Counted from the stretch's first letter, positions 48,715 to 61,285 are shown. The stretch is 64,000 bases of DNA from Diphasiastrum complanatum (GCA_029204225.1 CM055093.1:34856525-34920524), one strand, 5' to 3'. A program made the numbers and translations. Notes: generated from the letters alone by a model not told the origin.

Positions 48715-50249
48715 CCGAGTTAACCTTCGTCCGGAGAACCTTCGCCAGTACTATTTTTAGGTTCTAATTTTCCAGATCAAGTCTCTGTCAAATTTTGGGA
48801 CAAATCTGATTCAGTCTGATTTTGATTCTGAGAATTTTTCATTTTGAGAAGTGTTGAATGGTTGATCTTAGAAATCTTGTTCATGGTACAAGAATTTGAT
48901 TCTTATCAAAGTGGAACAGATCTAGCAGATCTGATTTGAGATAGTTCTGATTGAAATCTAGATCTAATCTCATTGTCTGCTTGATCTAATCTGTAAAAAT
49001 GACGGCCCTTGGAGGTGCTTCTCAGGAAGTCAATCCAATCATTGTTAGGAGAGCACCCCGATTGGCTCTACCCAAATACAATGGATTAACAAATTCAGTT
49101 AGATTTCTTTAGATCTATTAATACTAAATCTTGTGAAAGCTATGGCAAAGTTTTTCCCCAGGATAAACTTAAGTTTTTTTCTATGGCCTTAATAGACACA
49201 GCACAAGTTTGGTACTACAATCAAGATGAAACAGAGCGTATGGATTGGGAGGTTGACAAACGAGCCCTTATCACACGATTCAGACCTCGAAAGTTTATGG
49301 AAGACCCTTTTCTACTTTTAAGTAAAATTAAAATGGGAAAGCGGAAAACGGTTCAAGATTACATTGAACAGGTAAAACACCTCAGATTTGAGTGCGAACT
49401 TGAGCTGATTAATGAAAATACTATGATTATGTGGTTTTTGTTAGGTCTACCTAAAAGGATCATACGTGAGCTGAAACGCCATAATGAGTACACAATTTTG
49501 CAAAACACTATGGACGATGCAATTCGAGAGGAGGATGAAGATTCAAACGATGAGCCGAATATCAGTATATTGCCTTATACAGTAGGGCAGACCACTACGA
49601 CATCCACCACTATTGCATCAATGAATGTCAATGCTACTGTAGAGATGATGCTCAATGAGTTTGAGAAACTTGGAAAGAACTAGCAGAAACAGATGGAAAA
49701 GTTGCAGTCGTAATTTGATGAGAAGATCAAAGCATTGGAAGATTTCCATGGACAAGCAAACAAGGAACCTGAGAAGTTTGCAAAGACTTTTCCTACAAGG
49801 GAACATGTCTGGTGTTCCGTTTGTACGATAAATCACACAGTGAATGAGTGTCTTCAATTGAAAAAATGAATGGAAATCAGTATATGCCATTTGTGCAATT
49901 CGCCTGATCATGAGACTGCTTTTTGCAGCTTCAATCCTTGGATTATTCAGCAACGATATGCCCATATGGGATATCGAGAACCACTTTATGGAGGAAATCT
50001 GACAACTAGACCTCGTCAATCTGCTGTTGGATACCCGGAACGGTTAGCCTTACCAGCCCCACAGTATGCTATTTATGCTGCCGCGCAACAACAAGCATCT
50101 AGAAACTGGACCACAACACCACTTGGATACTTTGCATGTGGAGAAAATCATAGAGTTGTAGAATTTTCAAACAAAGACAAATTTGTACCATTATGTCGTG
50201 ACTGTGGTTATGGGCATTGTTACAAGGAGTGTCCAGCAAGACCAAAGCC
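48715..50249 (+). pseudogene. outer gypsy element: leader end and Gag with three zinc knuckles
   Basis: A start ATG at 48999 (MTALGGASQEVNP) leads to KYNGLTNSVRFL. After a frameshift near 49115 the Gag domain follows (YGKVFPQDKLKFFSMALIDT, QVWYYNQDETERMDW, KRKTVQDYIEQVKHLRFECE, FLLGLPKRIIRELK). From 49183 one frame runs to 50249 with stops only at 49681-49683, 49711-49713 and 49867-49869. It contains three zinc knuckles: CSVCTINHTVNEC, CHLCNSPDHETAFC and CRDCGYGHCYKEC. Homology ends abruptly at about 50250 against an inverted piece of ORF-A, so pol is missing. Confidence 0.82.
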
Positions 50250-50710
50250 GCCAGTGGTAATTGCTCCCAAGGTCCAATGTCAGGAAGTGTGCGGGTATAG
50301 TTTGGGTAGGGCATGGGGTTGAATGGAAGAAAATCTGGAATTGGTGGAGAGGATGGATTGTGAGAAAATGGTGGAAGTGATTGAGGTATGAGAGGAGGTG
50401 ATTGAGGTTTTAGAGGAGGGGATTGAGTTTTGAGAGGAGATGAGCATGGAGGTGATTGAGTTTTTGTAGGAGAAGAGTGGACTGGATTAGTGGTTACTAT
50501 GGTGGATTGAGTTTGCGTTAGTAAGTGTAGTGCAAAGTCATCTACGTTGACTAAGGAGTCAAGCAGAGTGGAGGTATGTACAGGAGATGGCTTTTTCGGA
50601 ATCATAGAATCAAAGCCCATGTTAAGCGAAATGGAAAGCGTGGTCATGGCAGTAGGTGGTGGAGGTAATGGTGGAATGGTGAAGGTGTTGAGTAGATCTA
50701 GCCACCGCAT
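50250..50710 (-). pseudogene. inverted ORF-A N terminus with proline-rich extension
   Basis: On the minus strand the frame is open for about 155 codons. A Pro/Ser/Thr-rich region with repeats of the type SPPLKTQSPPLKPQSPPLIP leads into PMPYPNYTRTLPDIGPWEQL, almost identical to the start of ORF-A at 43137. So ORF-A probably had a longer N terminus than the copy at 43137 shows. The matching part breaks at about 50250 where the plus-strand Gag ends. Confidence 0.6.
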
Positions 50711-50731
50711 AAACTAGAAATACTTCCAACA
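50687..50731 (+). repeat. 45-bp remnant of the 3' terminus of the 825-bp LTR family
   Basis: Reads gagtagatctagcc...tacttccaaca, matching the last 45 or so bases of the LTRs at 40958 and 48714 with a few changes. Confidence 0.75.
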
Positions 50732-50734
50732 ATC

Positions 50735-51190
50735 CCATATGGCCCAAATAAACAAATTATCTCGTTAGACATTGCGATGATACAGGTGCTTGGATTTCCG
50801 AACGACGACGAAACCATCCATGAAAGCGGCACGTCCTACGACCACAACTACCTGAAGCCCTTTTTTGAAGATGATGGTACGACAACAATTTTCACAAACG
50901 ACGACTATCATTCATTCGCTATATCAAGGACAAAGAGCTATGAGAAGCGGCAGAGTTAGTGCACATGCTGATCGAAGTCCAAAACCCTAGAATGGACAGA
51001 ATCCCCCCCAATGATCTATTCACTCTATCTTTCGCCATGGAGGAGCAGGACATTCAACACTACAACTGGGCAGACAAGCTGACAAAGAAACTCCACACAA
51101 CCTTGAAGGTGAAGAAAGTAGTCACCAAGGTGGGACACATCTTGGCAATGGTCCTCACCCACCAGCTGGGGGCCCAATGCCTCCACACAT
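50735..51190 (+). pseudogene. ORF-C: unknown decayed coding sequence after the LTR remnant
   Basis: One frame reads PYGPNKQIISLDIAMIQVLG, then DHNYLKPFFEDDGTTTIFTN. After a shift near 50940 the other reads ELVHMLIEVQNPRMDR, LFTLSFAMEEQDIQHYNWAD and KVGHILAMVLTHQLGAQC. The composition resembles ORF-B and it may be a further part of the same protein, but there is no overlap to prove it. No known domain. Confidence 0.45.
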
Positions 51191-52150
51191 TGAGTTGGCA
51201 ACATGCCCAAGGGCATCCCTTCTTGTCATTTGGGCTTGTTGTTAGGTGTTGTCTCTCATGTGATGCTTTATGGTATTACCAAATGACTGTGCCTTGGTGG
51301 GTTGGTTTTTGGCTAAGTTGTGTTATAAAAGTTCATAATTTGATGCACATCTAGGGTTGTCAATCATTGGTAAATTGAGATTTTTGCAAGAATATGGAGG
51401 GTTGAAATGAATATCATTCAGTGTTAAGTTGGAAAATTCACTCTAATCATTTGTTGCCTTGTCAAGCTTTAGGCTTATAGATCCATTCATGTTTGGTTCT
51501 TGCAGGTTGGATTTTGGATAGATCTTTGTTGGGTTTTTAGCTTTTTCTGGTAGCAATAAGTATTGTGATGATCTCTAAACAAATAAGGTGTCTCTTTTGG
51601 GTGAATTTAAGCATTAAAATGATTTTAAAAAAAAAATTCTATACATGCAATCATGCCCTCTTGCATAAGACAAAGCTTCTAGTGATATGTTAATCACCTT
51701 GTGTTTTGTTGGATCAATACTTTTTGGGTTTGTGTTGCAATCACCTTGTTCTTTCTTAAATCAACTTTGTTCTTTCTTGGATCAACTTTTATTGGATCGA
51801 TCTTTTTGGCTGGGTTTTCTTCTTGAAAAACAAGAACCCAAAACCTTTTTGTCCCAATAACATCCATGCTGAATTCAGCTTGGTCATTTTAATTTTATCA
51901 TCAAGTCAATCTGTAAAATTTTCTTCATGAAATTCTTTGTTTTGCTCTGTATCCGGTTTAAGGGTTCTTTGCTGTTCATATTTCGCTGCAAACCCAAAAA
52001 GGTTCAGGTTAATAGGCAAAAACAGAGATGAAAGTTGGCATGATGAACCAGTTCCTGAACAAAGAAGCGGGTTAGTGTGTGTATGATGAAAGGTAGGATT
52101 GAGCAGAGTGTTTGATGGTGTTAATTTTGTGCAGGAAGTGCAACATTGAG
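51191..52150. other. upstream region of the PPR gene, no other gene
   Basis: AT-rich, with poly-T tracts. An intron acceptor-like TTTTGTGCAG at 52126-52135 lies just before the proposed start codon, so a further 5' non-coding exon is possible. Confidence 0.55.
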
Positions 52151-54408
52151 ATGGTTGTTCCATGGAAAGTAAGAGTGAAGAGAGCAAAGCATGCTGGAAA
52201 GCTTTTTCCAGCTTTGGGTTATGCTGCTAGTGAGAAGGTGGCAAAATCTAACCCAGGTTTGCTTTGCTTTTAACTACTTCCTTTTGAGATTTTATGCCCA
52301 TTTTCTTTAGATGAAAATTTACTTCCAAATCTTTCCTAAAGCTTGCAAAGTTATGATCAATTATCTTTTCTGGTGTCCAAATAACAGCTCAGAACAGGGA
52401 TGCGCCATTGCGTCTTCATCCAGAAAACCCTAAAATCTCCATCTCTGCTTCCTCTTTGAAAGAAAGGAGGAAAAATTATGTCCTTGTTGATGTGGGCAAA
52501 CTGAATTGGTTAAGAGCCGCAGTTACTGGGTTAGATGAAAAGCATGAAGACATTGCCACCTACGTGAATCTTTTGCAAGAGTGCTCCAACATGAAGGCTC
52601 TATCAGAGGGCAAAAGAATTCACGATCACATTGTGAGATTAGGGTTAGATAAGCACCCTGCTTTGGTGAAGCGGCTAGTGAACATGTATGGCAAGTGTGG
52701 AGATCTGGAGATGGCCCGCCGAATATTTGAAGCTTGGCCGAATGGAGAGGTTGTTTGTTGGAATGCCATGATTTCGGCTTATGCAAAGCATGGTTACAGC
52801 GCATCTGCCCTGCAATTGTTTGAGGACATGCAGCAGAAGGGCATAGAACCAAACAAAATCACTCTGGTCAGCATCCTCAATGCTTGTGCCAGCGCAGAAA
52901 CGTTAGCGATGGGTAAGCAAATACATTCCCACATTCTGCACAAGGGTTTTAGCTCAGATGTTGTCCTTGGAACTGCCCTTATCAATATGTATGGAAAGTG
53001 TGGGAGTCTGGAAGAGGCACTGAAGGTATTTCAGGAATTGCCAGATAAGAATGTAGTCTCCTGGAACACTTTGATCACTGTATACGTGCAGCAGGACAAA
53101 GCTGAGGAGGCGCTTGCAATATATCATGACATGGGACAAAAAAGTGTGAAAGCAGATAAAGTCACCTTTTTAAGCATTCTGAATGCATGCACAAGCCCGA
53201 TGGCTTTAGAAACAGGAAAAGCCATTGAAAAGCATGCCCTAGATTGCGGCTTAGAGATGGATACTGCTGTTGCAACTGCTCTTTTTAATATGTACTGCAA
53301 GTGTAAGAGTCTAGAAGATGCACACAGAATCTTTGATAAACTTTGTGAGCGCAATGTGATCTCATGGAGTGCCATCATTTCTGCATACGCTCAGGATGGG
53401 CAGAGCAGGGTCGCTCTGAACCTTTATAAACAGATGCTGCAGGAAGGTGTGAAGCCAGACAAGGTCACTTTCTTGAGTGTATTAAATGCATGTGCCAGTC
53501 CCGAAACATTAGCAGATGGTAAAGAGATTCATGCTGCAATTGTAAATGTTGGACTAGAGTCAGATGTTGTTGTTGGAACTGCTCTTGTCAACACGTACAG
53601 CAAATGTGGGAGTTTAGAAGATGCTCAAAGAGTATTTGATAAAATGCCCGATCGAAATGTCGTATCTTGGAGCGCTATGATTGCAGCTCATGCACAATTT
53701 GGTAAAGGGGAGACAGCAATTCAGTTCTTTGAGCAGATGAAGCAAGAAGGATACGAACCAAATAGGATTACGTGGGTGAGCGTTCTGGATGCATGTGCTG
53801 CCAGTGCATCCTTAGAAAGGGCCAAACGTTTTCATGAGATTGTTTCTGACAGTGGATTCGAATCAGATGTGGTTGTTGGTACTGCACTTGTCAACTTATA
53901 TGCTAAGTGTGGGAGTCTAGATGATGCTCAATTGATGTTCAACAGAATGCGGGAACGAAATTTGATCTCTTGGAATACGTTGGTTACAGCATATGCCCAA
54001 CATGGATCTGGCAGAGTGGCATGGAATCTCTTTGGCCAGATGCAGATGGAGGGTGTTCCAGCAGATGAGATCACTTTTATAAGCGTGCTATCTGCATGTA
54101 ATCATGCAGGTCTCGTTGAAGAAGCCTTTCACTTCTTTGCAGCTATAAATGTTGATGATTGTATTTCATCAGTTCAGGAGCACTATGCTTGCATGATAGA
54201 CCTTGTGGGACGAGCAGGACGATTGGATGAGGCAGAGAACATCATGAACACAATGCCATTTCCACCCAATACGGTGATATTAATGACCTTACTTAGTGCC
54301 TGTAGGATGCATGGGGATGTGGAGAGAGGAAGAAGGATTTCGAAATTGTTTTTGGGGTTAGATCCAGATAATTCTGCCCAGTGCAAAGTGGGATCAAATA
54401 TCTGCTGA
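52151..54408 (+). CDS. PLS-class pentatricopeptide repeat protein, two exons
   Basis: PPR proteins bind organellar RNA sequence-specifically in editing, splicing or stability. Exon 1 is 52151-52256 (ATG 52151, MVVPWKVRVKRAKHAGKLF, basic and lacking acidic residues early, compatible with an organelle presequence). The intron is 52257-52387 (GT-AG, 131 nt). Exon 2 is 52388-54408 and continues the frame exactly. The body has five L-S-P triplets (for example NACASAETLAMGKQIHSHI, ALINMYGKCGSLEEA, VVSWNTLITVYVQQ), then L2 and S2 motifs and the start of an E domain (LMTLLSACRMHGDVERGRR). The E domain breaks off at LGLDPDNSA where SNIYAA should follow, and a stop comes 12 codons later. No E+ or DYW domain is in frame. 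The gene is otherwise undamaged over about 700 codons, so it is probably functional or only recently truncated. Confidence 0.9.
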
Positions 54409-54627
54409 CCACATGGTAGGACAATGCAGCATGCATCACAAAAGAAGTGTCTGTATCAATGTGATAAAGTGAAAACTACCATTTGAGGATGCTACGTAAC
54501 CTCATCTGCAGAGGTTATGCAAGATCTTGCAATAATGGAAACCCTTTCCCTTCTGCAGATCACGTACAGTTGATGTAGAGGAGGAAATACAACACTTACT
54601 TGCTGCCCTTAAGGAAAAGTCAGCTTA
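54409..54627 (+). pseudogene. out-of-frame remnant of the PPR C-terminal E/E+ region
   Basis: A different frame near 54390-54420 reads KWDQISADHM, like the KWDEA segment of E domains. At 54565-54627 the frame reads VDVEEEIQHLLAALKEKSA followed by TAG, like the E+ tail. The ancestral protein was therefore probably longer, and a short deletion plus frameshift near 54385 created the present stop. Confidence 0.55.
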
Positions 54628-57600
54628 GGTGGGTACTGGGCATTGAACCAAGTGTAGCAATTCAATGCGCATGGGAAACAGAAGCTAAATATATACAAAA
54701 TTATGCAAAGTGCATTCATGAGTTTGTGGTAAAGACCACGCCATAGCTCAACTATTTGACATACACTGGATTGAATAGGATAAGCAAGCGATGAGATGAT
54801 AGAGAAGACAACAATGCTTGCCTACTTCCCACTGAGAAATTGGTTTCGATTTTATATTGCTTCTCTAGAGGTCTCCCTGAGTTTCCATCACTCGGCCATG
54901 ATCAAGGCTAGCATGAGCCTGTCAAATGAAATTTCTACTTCTTCATAGCATGTACTTACATTACATACTATCATCTCAGCTTGCTTGAACAAAAACCAAA
55001 CCTAGGGAGGGTAGGCGATGCAAAGTAAAAATACTAGCACAAACCAGCTGGCTGCAACTTAGGGTTTGGCTGTATGCAAAGATGCTTATGCTCATAAAGA
55101 TCTGATAAAAGGTCTGCCCAAGGCAATTGTAGTGCTGACCTCTTTCTGCACTTCAAGGATGAGTGCCTGAGGACTTTTATTGAGTATAGGGTTACATATG
55201 GTAGGAGTAAAATTTCCAGAGTGCATGACAGTTGAGAGTAGTCAATGGAAGACATTTGGAACTGAAAAGAAGTGCGGTATCACAACGAATGACTCAAAAC
55301 GCCAAAATGTAGAAGTTTGGTATTGCCGAACTGCACGTCAGTTTCAAATTATGAAGATCATATCTTGGTTTTTCATCAGGCTGGTCTTGCGAAGGAGTAT
55401 AAAGGACATCAAATTTACAGCTTCAACACTCTGTCTCCTACCAATAGATGCACATGAGGAACCTTTTTCCACGATTAACAAAAAGACGAAAGCTTACCAT
55501 TTGAGAATAATTCCTTGATGATTGATTGAATTGTGGATTGACATTGTGTGCACCATATGCAACTGCCAGAATACGCCTCAACCTTACTCACAAGGTAATT
55601 GATAAGGAATGTTACCCATCAATAGTAATTAGAGCAATGCATGTTCCTAACTATGAGAAGGCTAACATTAGACAAGCTGTAGAAGCAGAGGGTGTGTTAT
55701 TAACGATTGGGGGGATGCATCTATATGTAGCCATCTAACATCAACATACCCTGATTGCTGTGTAGTTGAGTATCTGGTAGATGGGAAACAACATGTCTCA
55801 GGATGTTACAAGTATGGCAGACAGATGTGAAGAGAAAAAGTGGATTATGGAGAGAATATGCTGGTACAGAGAATTTTTCTTACTAGTGGAGCTGGATGGT
55901 TCAGGAGCCAAGAACCCAAATACATAAGAACATGAATGATGCAAAACATGTCAGAAGAAGAGGAAGTCCACAGAGATTTTTAGGTTGAGTGACGGGCATT
56001 CAACTTCTCTTAGCTGCCTTTTTAGGCAGTACTGCAAAAAATGGTAAAATGGGTAGATGATGATCGTGTGGAGTTTGTTGGATGCCTTAATGCCGCACTC
56101 TTTTTAGTAAAAAGAAAAGGGTCTAGTCTACACTATATAGTCTATAATCTTTTGTATAATCAGCCAATTTCTTTTTGCAACTTAGCTGCAATTGTTCATT
56201 CATTAGACCAGGTGAGGATCTCATATGCTATTGGCTTCTTTTTTTTTTTGGATCTCTTAACTTCATTGTGACAAATGACATTCACGAACAATTGCAACAC
56301 CTGAAGGTATTATAAATCAAAGGGGAAACCTGAACATTTGCAAGATTATTCTAACATCATGCACACTTCTGGAAATCGATCATGTTCAACAGAGATTTTC
56401 AGACTCCCATGTGTTCATTGCTCTTTTACACATTACTGCACAGAATGAGTTAATTATTGTGAGATGATTTGTGGATGCAAAACTTGCCTTCAAAATTTTA
56501 ACTAAAAAGAAACATAGACCAGTTTTATACAAAAATATGCAACTGTGGTTGCACATTATTTCCTGATGGATAAGATCAGATGAAGTATCTCATGCTATTC
56601 ATAGCCTTGCTTTGAATGTGAGCAATCAATTGCAACAACTAATGAGGTTGTATTTTAAGAAGAAATCCTATTCTTTGCAAAATTAGTTTAGCCATGTTAA
56701 GTTCTACCAAAACCAAATCTAGCAGTCGGATAGGTGATTGTAATAGCAACATGCTGCTCAATTTGTTAAGAGTATAGAAAGGTGTAATATACTATGTATA
56801 ATGATTTGCAAGTGTGTCGAAGCGGATAATCACATATTCTAACGAGCCAAAGTCAATAACTAATTATAACTTACCAAACTTGACAACCACATATCATAAG
56901 GGGCCAAATCTAAAATCACATTGTTGGATAAGATTTGCAGCCAACAAAAAAACATAGGAAGGCGATATTGAGGAAAAGTTAGCTATGTATATATGATGTT
57001 TTTCTTTTGTAACTGATCTCTTGGAATGATCTATTATCTTTTGGTTGGTGACAACCTGGCACTTGTTTATGTAGTTAAACACCATGTTGTGAAATCCACC
57101 AACATCCTTTGCTTAAAAATGGACTACTAATCACTATGTTAGGAAAACAATTGTACACATGTAGAGTGTTGCGTTGATTTTTTCCTTGGAAGGCTAAAAC
57201 AAAATTTCTTCAACGATTCAACTTTTACTTCTATTTCTCTATTGATTGATACAATCAATTGTTAGCGGATTCTTTTAGCATGAAATTGCAACTTTCTATA
57301 TGGACTTTATAAGAAAATTGTTTAAATAGAGTAGGTAATCGAGATTAAGATTGGCCTGTGTATGTAGCTTTTGTCCATGAGGTTCTAGTTCATTGAAAAG
57401 GAATACCCATGTTGTTCAAAATAAAATGGACTTTGTAGTTTCTATAAGTTTTAATGGCATTGCCAATATTTTTGTTATCTACTGATGTAACCAACTTTTG
57501 ATATAAATAAAAGAAAGTACTTGAGATATTGTAGAGAGCCATGAGCTTAAGAAATGAACTAGATTTTTCTAGATACTCTTGAGCAAGAGTGACATCAAAT

Positions 57601-57785
57601 AAGAGAGACACTCTCTTAAGTTTGTGCATCTAAAGACCTGAAAATTCTTTATCGATCCATGAGTACAATATGGTGAGTAAATCATACTTTGGATTGTTCT
57701 TTTAGTCTTAGAGATATGGAAATGCCTTGTCACTCTCGTAATGACACAATATAGGTACAACTATATAGCTATTAAGGGTCACCAA
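54628..57785. other. intergenic, no gene found
   Basis: AT-rich sequence with many short frames on both strands, none with recognisable motifs. A frame at 57390-57629 on the minus strand is open for 79 codons but unrecognised; it follows the break of the copia element. Confidence 0.6.
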
Positions 57786-58740
57786 TTATTTGAAAATAAT
57801 TTGCCAATGCGCTATGCCAGGATTCGAAGAGAATTGGCTTAAATCATAGACAGAGAAAGCCAAATCGGGTCTAGTACAGATTGTGAGGTACATCAGACTA
57901 CCAATCAGGTTTTGGTAGGGTATACCTTCCGTCTTCTGTCTCTCCTCATATGTTTTTGGACAATCTTGCTTCGATAATCTGGCTCCAGCTATCATTGGTG
58001 TGGGTTTTTCTTTGCAGTCCATCATTCGGTACTGCTTCAACACTTTTCGGACGTACTCTAACTGACTCAGATGCATTTCTCTTCTCATTCGATCTCTTTT
58101 GATCTCCAGCCCAAGGCACTTTGTTGCTTCTCCCATATATGTGATTTCATAATTTTTGAAAATCTGACTCTTTGTTTCCTTGATTAGAATCAAGGAGTTT
58201 TCTATCATTAGGGAGTCATCCACAAAAATAGTCAGAATCACAAAATCTCTTTCTACTTTTTTTATATAGACATTGCAGTCTGGTTGTGTAGGAGTGAAGT
58301 CTAGAGACTTCAGAAGACTGTCGAGCTTCTTGTACCAAGCTGGTAATGCCTGCTTCAGACCATAAATGCATCACTGCAACCAACATACATATTGTTGATT
58401 GTTGGGGTCTTCGAATCCTTCAGGTTGCTTCATGAAGATTTCTTCCTCTAGATCTTTGTGGAGAAAGGCTGTCTTTACATCAATCTGGTGAATTTCCAGA
58501 TTGTATTGTGTCGCGTATGCAAGGAACAGTCGAATTCTTGTCATTTTCACCATTGGTGAATACGTATCGAAATAATCGATGTCGTACCTTTGTGTGTAGC
58601 CCTTTGCGACAAGCCTTGCTTTGTAGCGTCCGACATTGCCATCTGATTTGATTTTTCTTTTGTAGACCCATTTGCAGTCGACGATCTGTTTATCTTTGGG
58701 CAGTGGCTCTAGTGTCCATGTCTTGTTTTGCCTCATTGAT
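57786..58740 (-). pseudogene. copia reverse transcriptase
   Basis: The N-terminal part reads MRQNKTWTLEPLPKDKQIVD, CKWVYKRKIKSDG, ARLVAKGYTQRYDIDY, then the catalytic IDVKTAFLHKDLEEEI. After an in-frame TGA near 58374 (before CIYGLKQ) it continues with the active-site box LTIFVDDSLMI, KCLGLEIKRDR, and the IGSLMYLTICTRPDLAFSV connection. Both parts of the catalytic triad are present, but the stop inactivates it. Confidence 0.88.
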
Positions 58741-60349
58741 TCGATTTACTCTAACATTGCTTGCTTCCAGAATTCTCCTTCTGGACTCTGGATAGCTTCT
58801 TGATATGTAGTTGGTGTTTCAGTGAAGCTATAGTACTCGAACTCTGTTTCTTCGCTCCATTGAAGATTGTCAGTGTATCGATCTGGAGGTCTTCTTTGTC
58901 TTGTTGACCTTATGGGTTCGATTCATCGCTGATCGAATGTTTCTTCTTCGTCGGATTGATCTTCGGCTTCCTGCTGCTCTGGAGTCTGGGGCTCAATATT
59001 TTGATATGATGTTTGTCCTCGATTTCCCTCTTGAATCGGCAGCAGTGTAAAGATCTCCTGGCCCTTTTCGTCCTTCAATCCAGGGAATGTGGACTCATCG
59101 AACTTCACATCTCTACTCGACATGACTTTCTTCGTGGTTGGGTTGTAGAGTCTGTACACTTGTGATCCGTTCGAGTATCCGACCATGATTGGCTGCTTTG
59201 ATTTTTCATCGAGTTTGCTTTTTTGTTCCTTTGGTATGTGCTTGTATGCTGCACATCCGAATACATGCACGTATGACAGATCAGACTTTTTACCTGTCCA
59301 CATTTCGTACGATGTTTTGTTTTCGAGGGCTGTCGTTGTTGATCAGTTCTGCAGGTGTACCACTACAGCTATTGCCTTAGTCCAAAATTGACTTGGCAAT
59401 CGAGCTTGTGCCATCATGCATCTGGCTCCTTTGACTAGCGTCATGTTTCTTCTTTCTGTGATACCATTATATTCGGGTGTGTATGCAGGAGTGAATTGAT
59501 GCTCTATTTCTTGTTCTTGGCAAAATCTAGAAGATTCTGTGCTCTTGTAATCACCTCCATTATCAGACCTGGTGATCTGAATCCTCTTTGAGGTGTGTCT
59601 TTATGCGAATGCCACGAACTTCTTGAAAGAGTCAAATACTTCAGATTTTTTCTTCAAGTAGAAATTGGTTGTCATCCGGTTGTAATCATCAATGAACGTC
59701 AAGAAATACCTTGATCCTGAGAGCAAATCAACTTTCATCTGTCCATAGACATCTGAGTGGATGAGCTCAAGAACTTCTTTAGCTCTTTTTCTCTTATATA
59801 TGAGTGGACTCCGATGTTGTTTGCCTTTCTGACAAGCTTCGTAGAACTCAGTATTCGGTCTGGATATTTTCAGACCTGTGACTATGTCTTTTCTGCTTAT
59901 GTCGTAGAGGCTCCTCATGTTCAGATGATACATTTGTTTGTGCCAAACTTGATCTTCATTTTCTGATGCATTTAGTATGATATAGAATTGTCGATTATCT
60001 TGGCTTGGTAGAGATTAACTTCTTTGCATCCAACTGTCAGCAACTTGTTTGTTGTTTTCTCGATCATCTGGCATATATTGCTATTGAATAGAACTCGAAT
60101 TCCAAGATCCGCCATCTTGGAGATTGATAGTAGGTCTCTTCTTAGTGAAGGTACGTAGAGTGCTCCTAGCAGCTCTGCTTGACCTGATAGTGTTTGTAGC
60201 TATAGAGTCCCGATGCCCTTGATATCGTGTCAACTCCCATCGCCTAGAGTCATTGCTCTGTTGTTTTCGAGTTCTCTGAAGTCGATCAAGATTCTTTTGT
60301 TGTAGGTGATGTGTGAGGTTGCTCCTGAATCAATGACTACATCGTAGTC
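58741..60349 (-). pseudogene. copia protease and integrase
   Basis: The protease motif VIDSGATSHITYNKR lies near 60340-60300. The integrase zinc domain has HLNMRSLYD and EACQKGKQHR, with Tyr in place of the usual first Cys of the pair. The core carries LIHSDVYGQM (Asp), RSDNGGDY (Asp) and NGITERRNMTL (Glu), then VFGCAAYKHIPKEQ and MSSRDVKFDEST. There are stops at about 59340 and elsewhere. Confidence 0.85.
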
Positions 60350-61285
60350 TTATTCAATGTAGCTTGTTGAAGCTTCATCGAATATTGTGAAAGCTTCATC
60401 ACCTTTGTTTGCATCCTTGGACGACTCTGCAACATTCGCTTTGTCAGTTTTGTTTTTTCTTTTTAGGTCGAATCTGCAATCGTATGCAGAATGTCCCTTC
60501 TTCTTGCAGTGCTTGCAAGGTATCGTTGGATTGAACCAACATCTATTGGCTGTGTGTCCTAGTTTGTGACAGTGATCACAGGAAAAAGATTGTTGGTTGT
60601 CGTTGCCTCTGCTCGAAGATCTTGTATTCGCCTTGTCGAATCTGGGCCTGGGTTTGTTTTTCTTTTTTCCCTTCGTGAAAAGGGCTTTCTCCTGATCACT
60701 GCTTACTTCTCCTTCGTCCCTCATCAGTCTCTCATTAGAGACAAGACTGATTGCTCTCTCGAATGTCATATCTGGTAGGCTCAGTATGAGCATTCTCAAT
60801 GGTTGATAGGACGCAGGTAGGGATTTCATGAAGTACATCAATTGTTGTGCTGCTAAGACCTAGTGTTCCAGTCCTGATGTAGTGAGTTGAGAGAAGATCA
60901 TTCTGGTCTTCTCAACATACTGATCCAACTAGTTGTCGTCCCTTCGCATAGATTCTAGCTGATTGTGAAGATGCATCACCGAAGCGACAGTCCTCACTTC
61001 GTACTTCTGCTTTAATCTTTCCCATGCTTCATGGCTGCTTTCACAATCTTCAATCTGCATGAGTATTTCTTCGTTGATGGACGAAACGATGATCGCCATT
61101 GCACGTTCATCTTTTCTGATCCACTCAGCTCTCCTTGGATCTCCCTTTGGAGGCTGCACCTCTATGAGTTCGGCCACCGACCAGATGCCTTCACTCTTCA
61201 GAAGTGTTTTGATTTTGAATTTCCATATGCTGTAGTTTTCACCATCAAGACTAATTGCTATTTTCGTCTGGATCATTGTAGCCAT
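60350..61285 (-). pseudogene. copia Gag with two CCHC knuckles
   Basis: Starts MATMIQTKIAISLDGENYSI (ATG 61285). The Gag blocks SSHEAWERLKQKYE, FMKSLPASYQPLRMLI and SLPDMTFERAISLV follow, with two in-frame stops (60929-60931 and one about 60 bases on). Two zinc knuckles then come in tandem: CDHCHKLGHTANRC and CKHCKKKGHSAYDC. Confidence 0.88.

Noticed and set aside
49618-50019. 133-codon minus-strand frame in the outer gypsy gag
   Set aside because: Antisense shadow of the Gag frame, which has the zinc knuckles and Gag blocks.
52523-53378. Several minus-strand frames inside the PPR gene
   Set aside because: Antisense shadows of the repeated PPR motifs.
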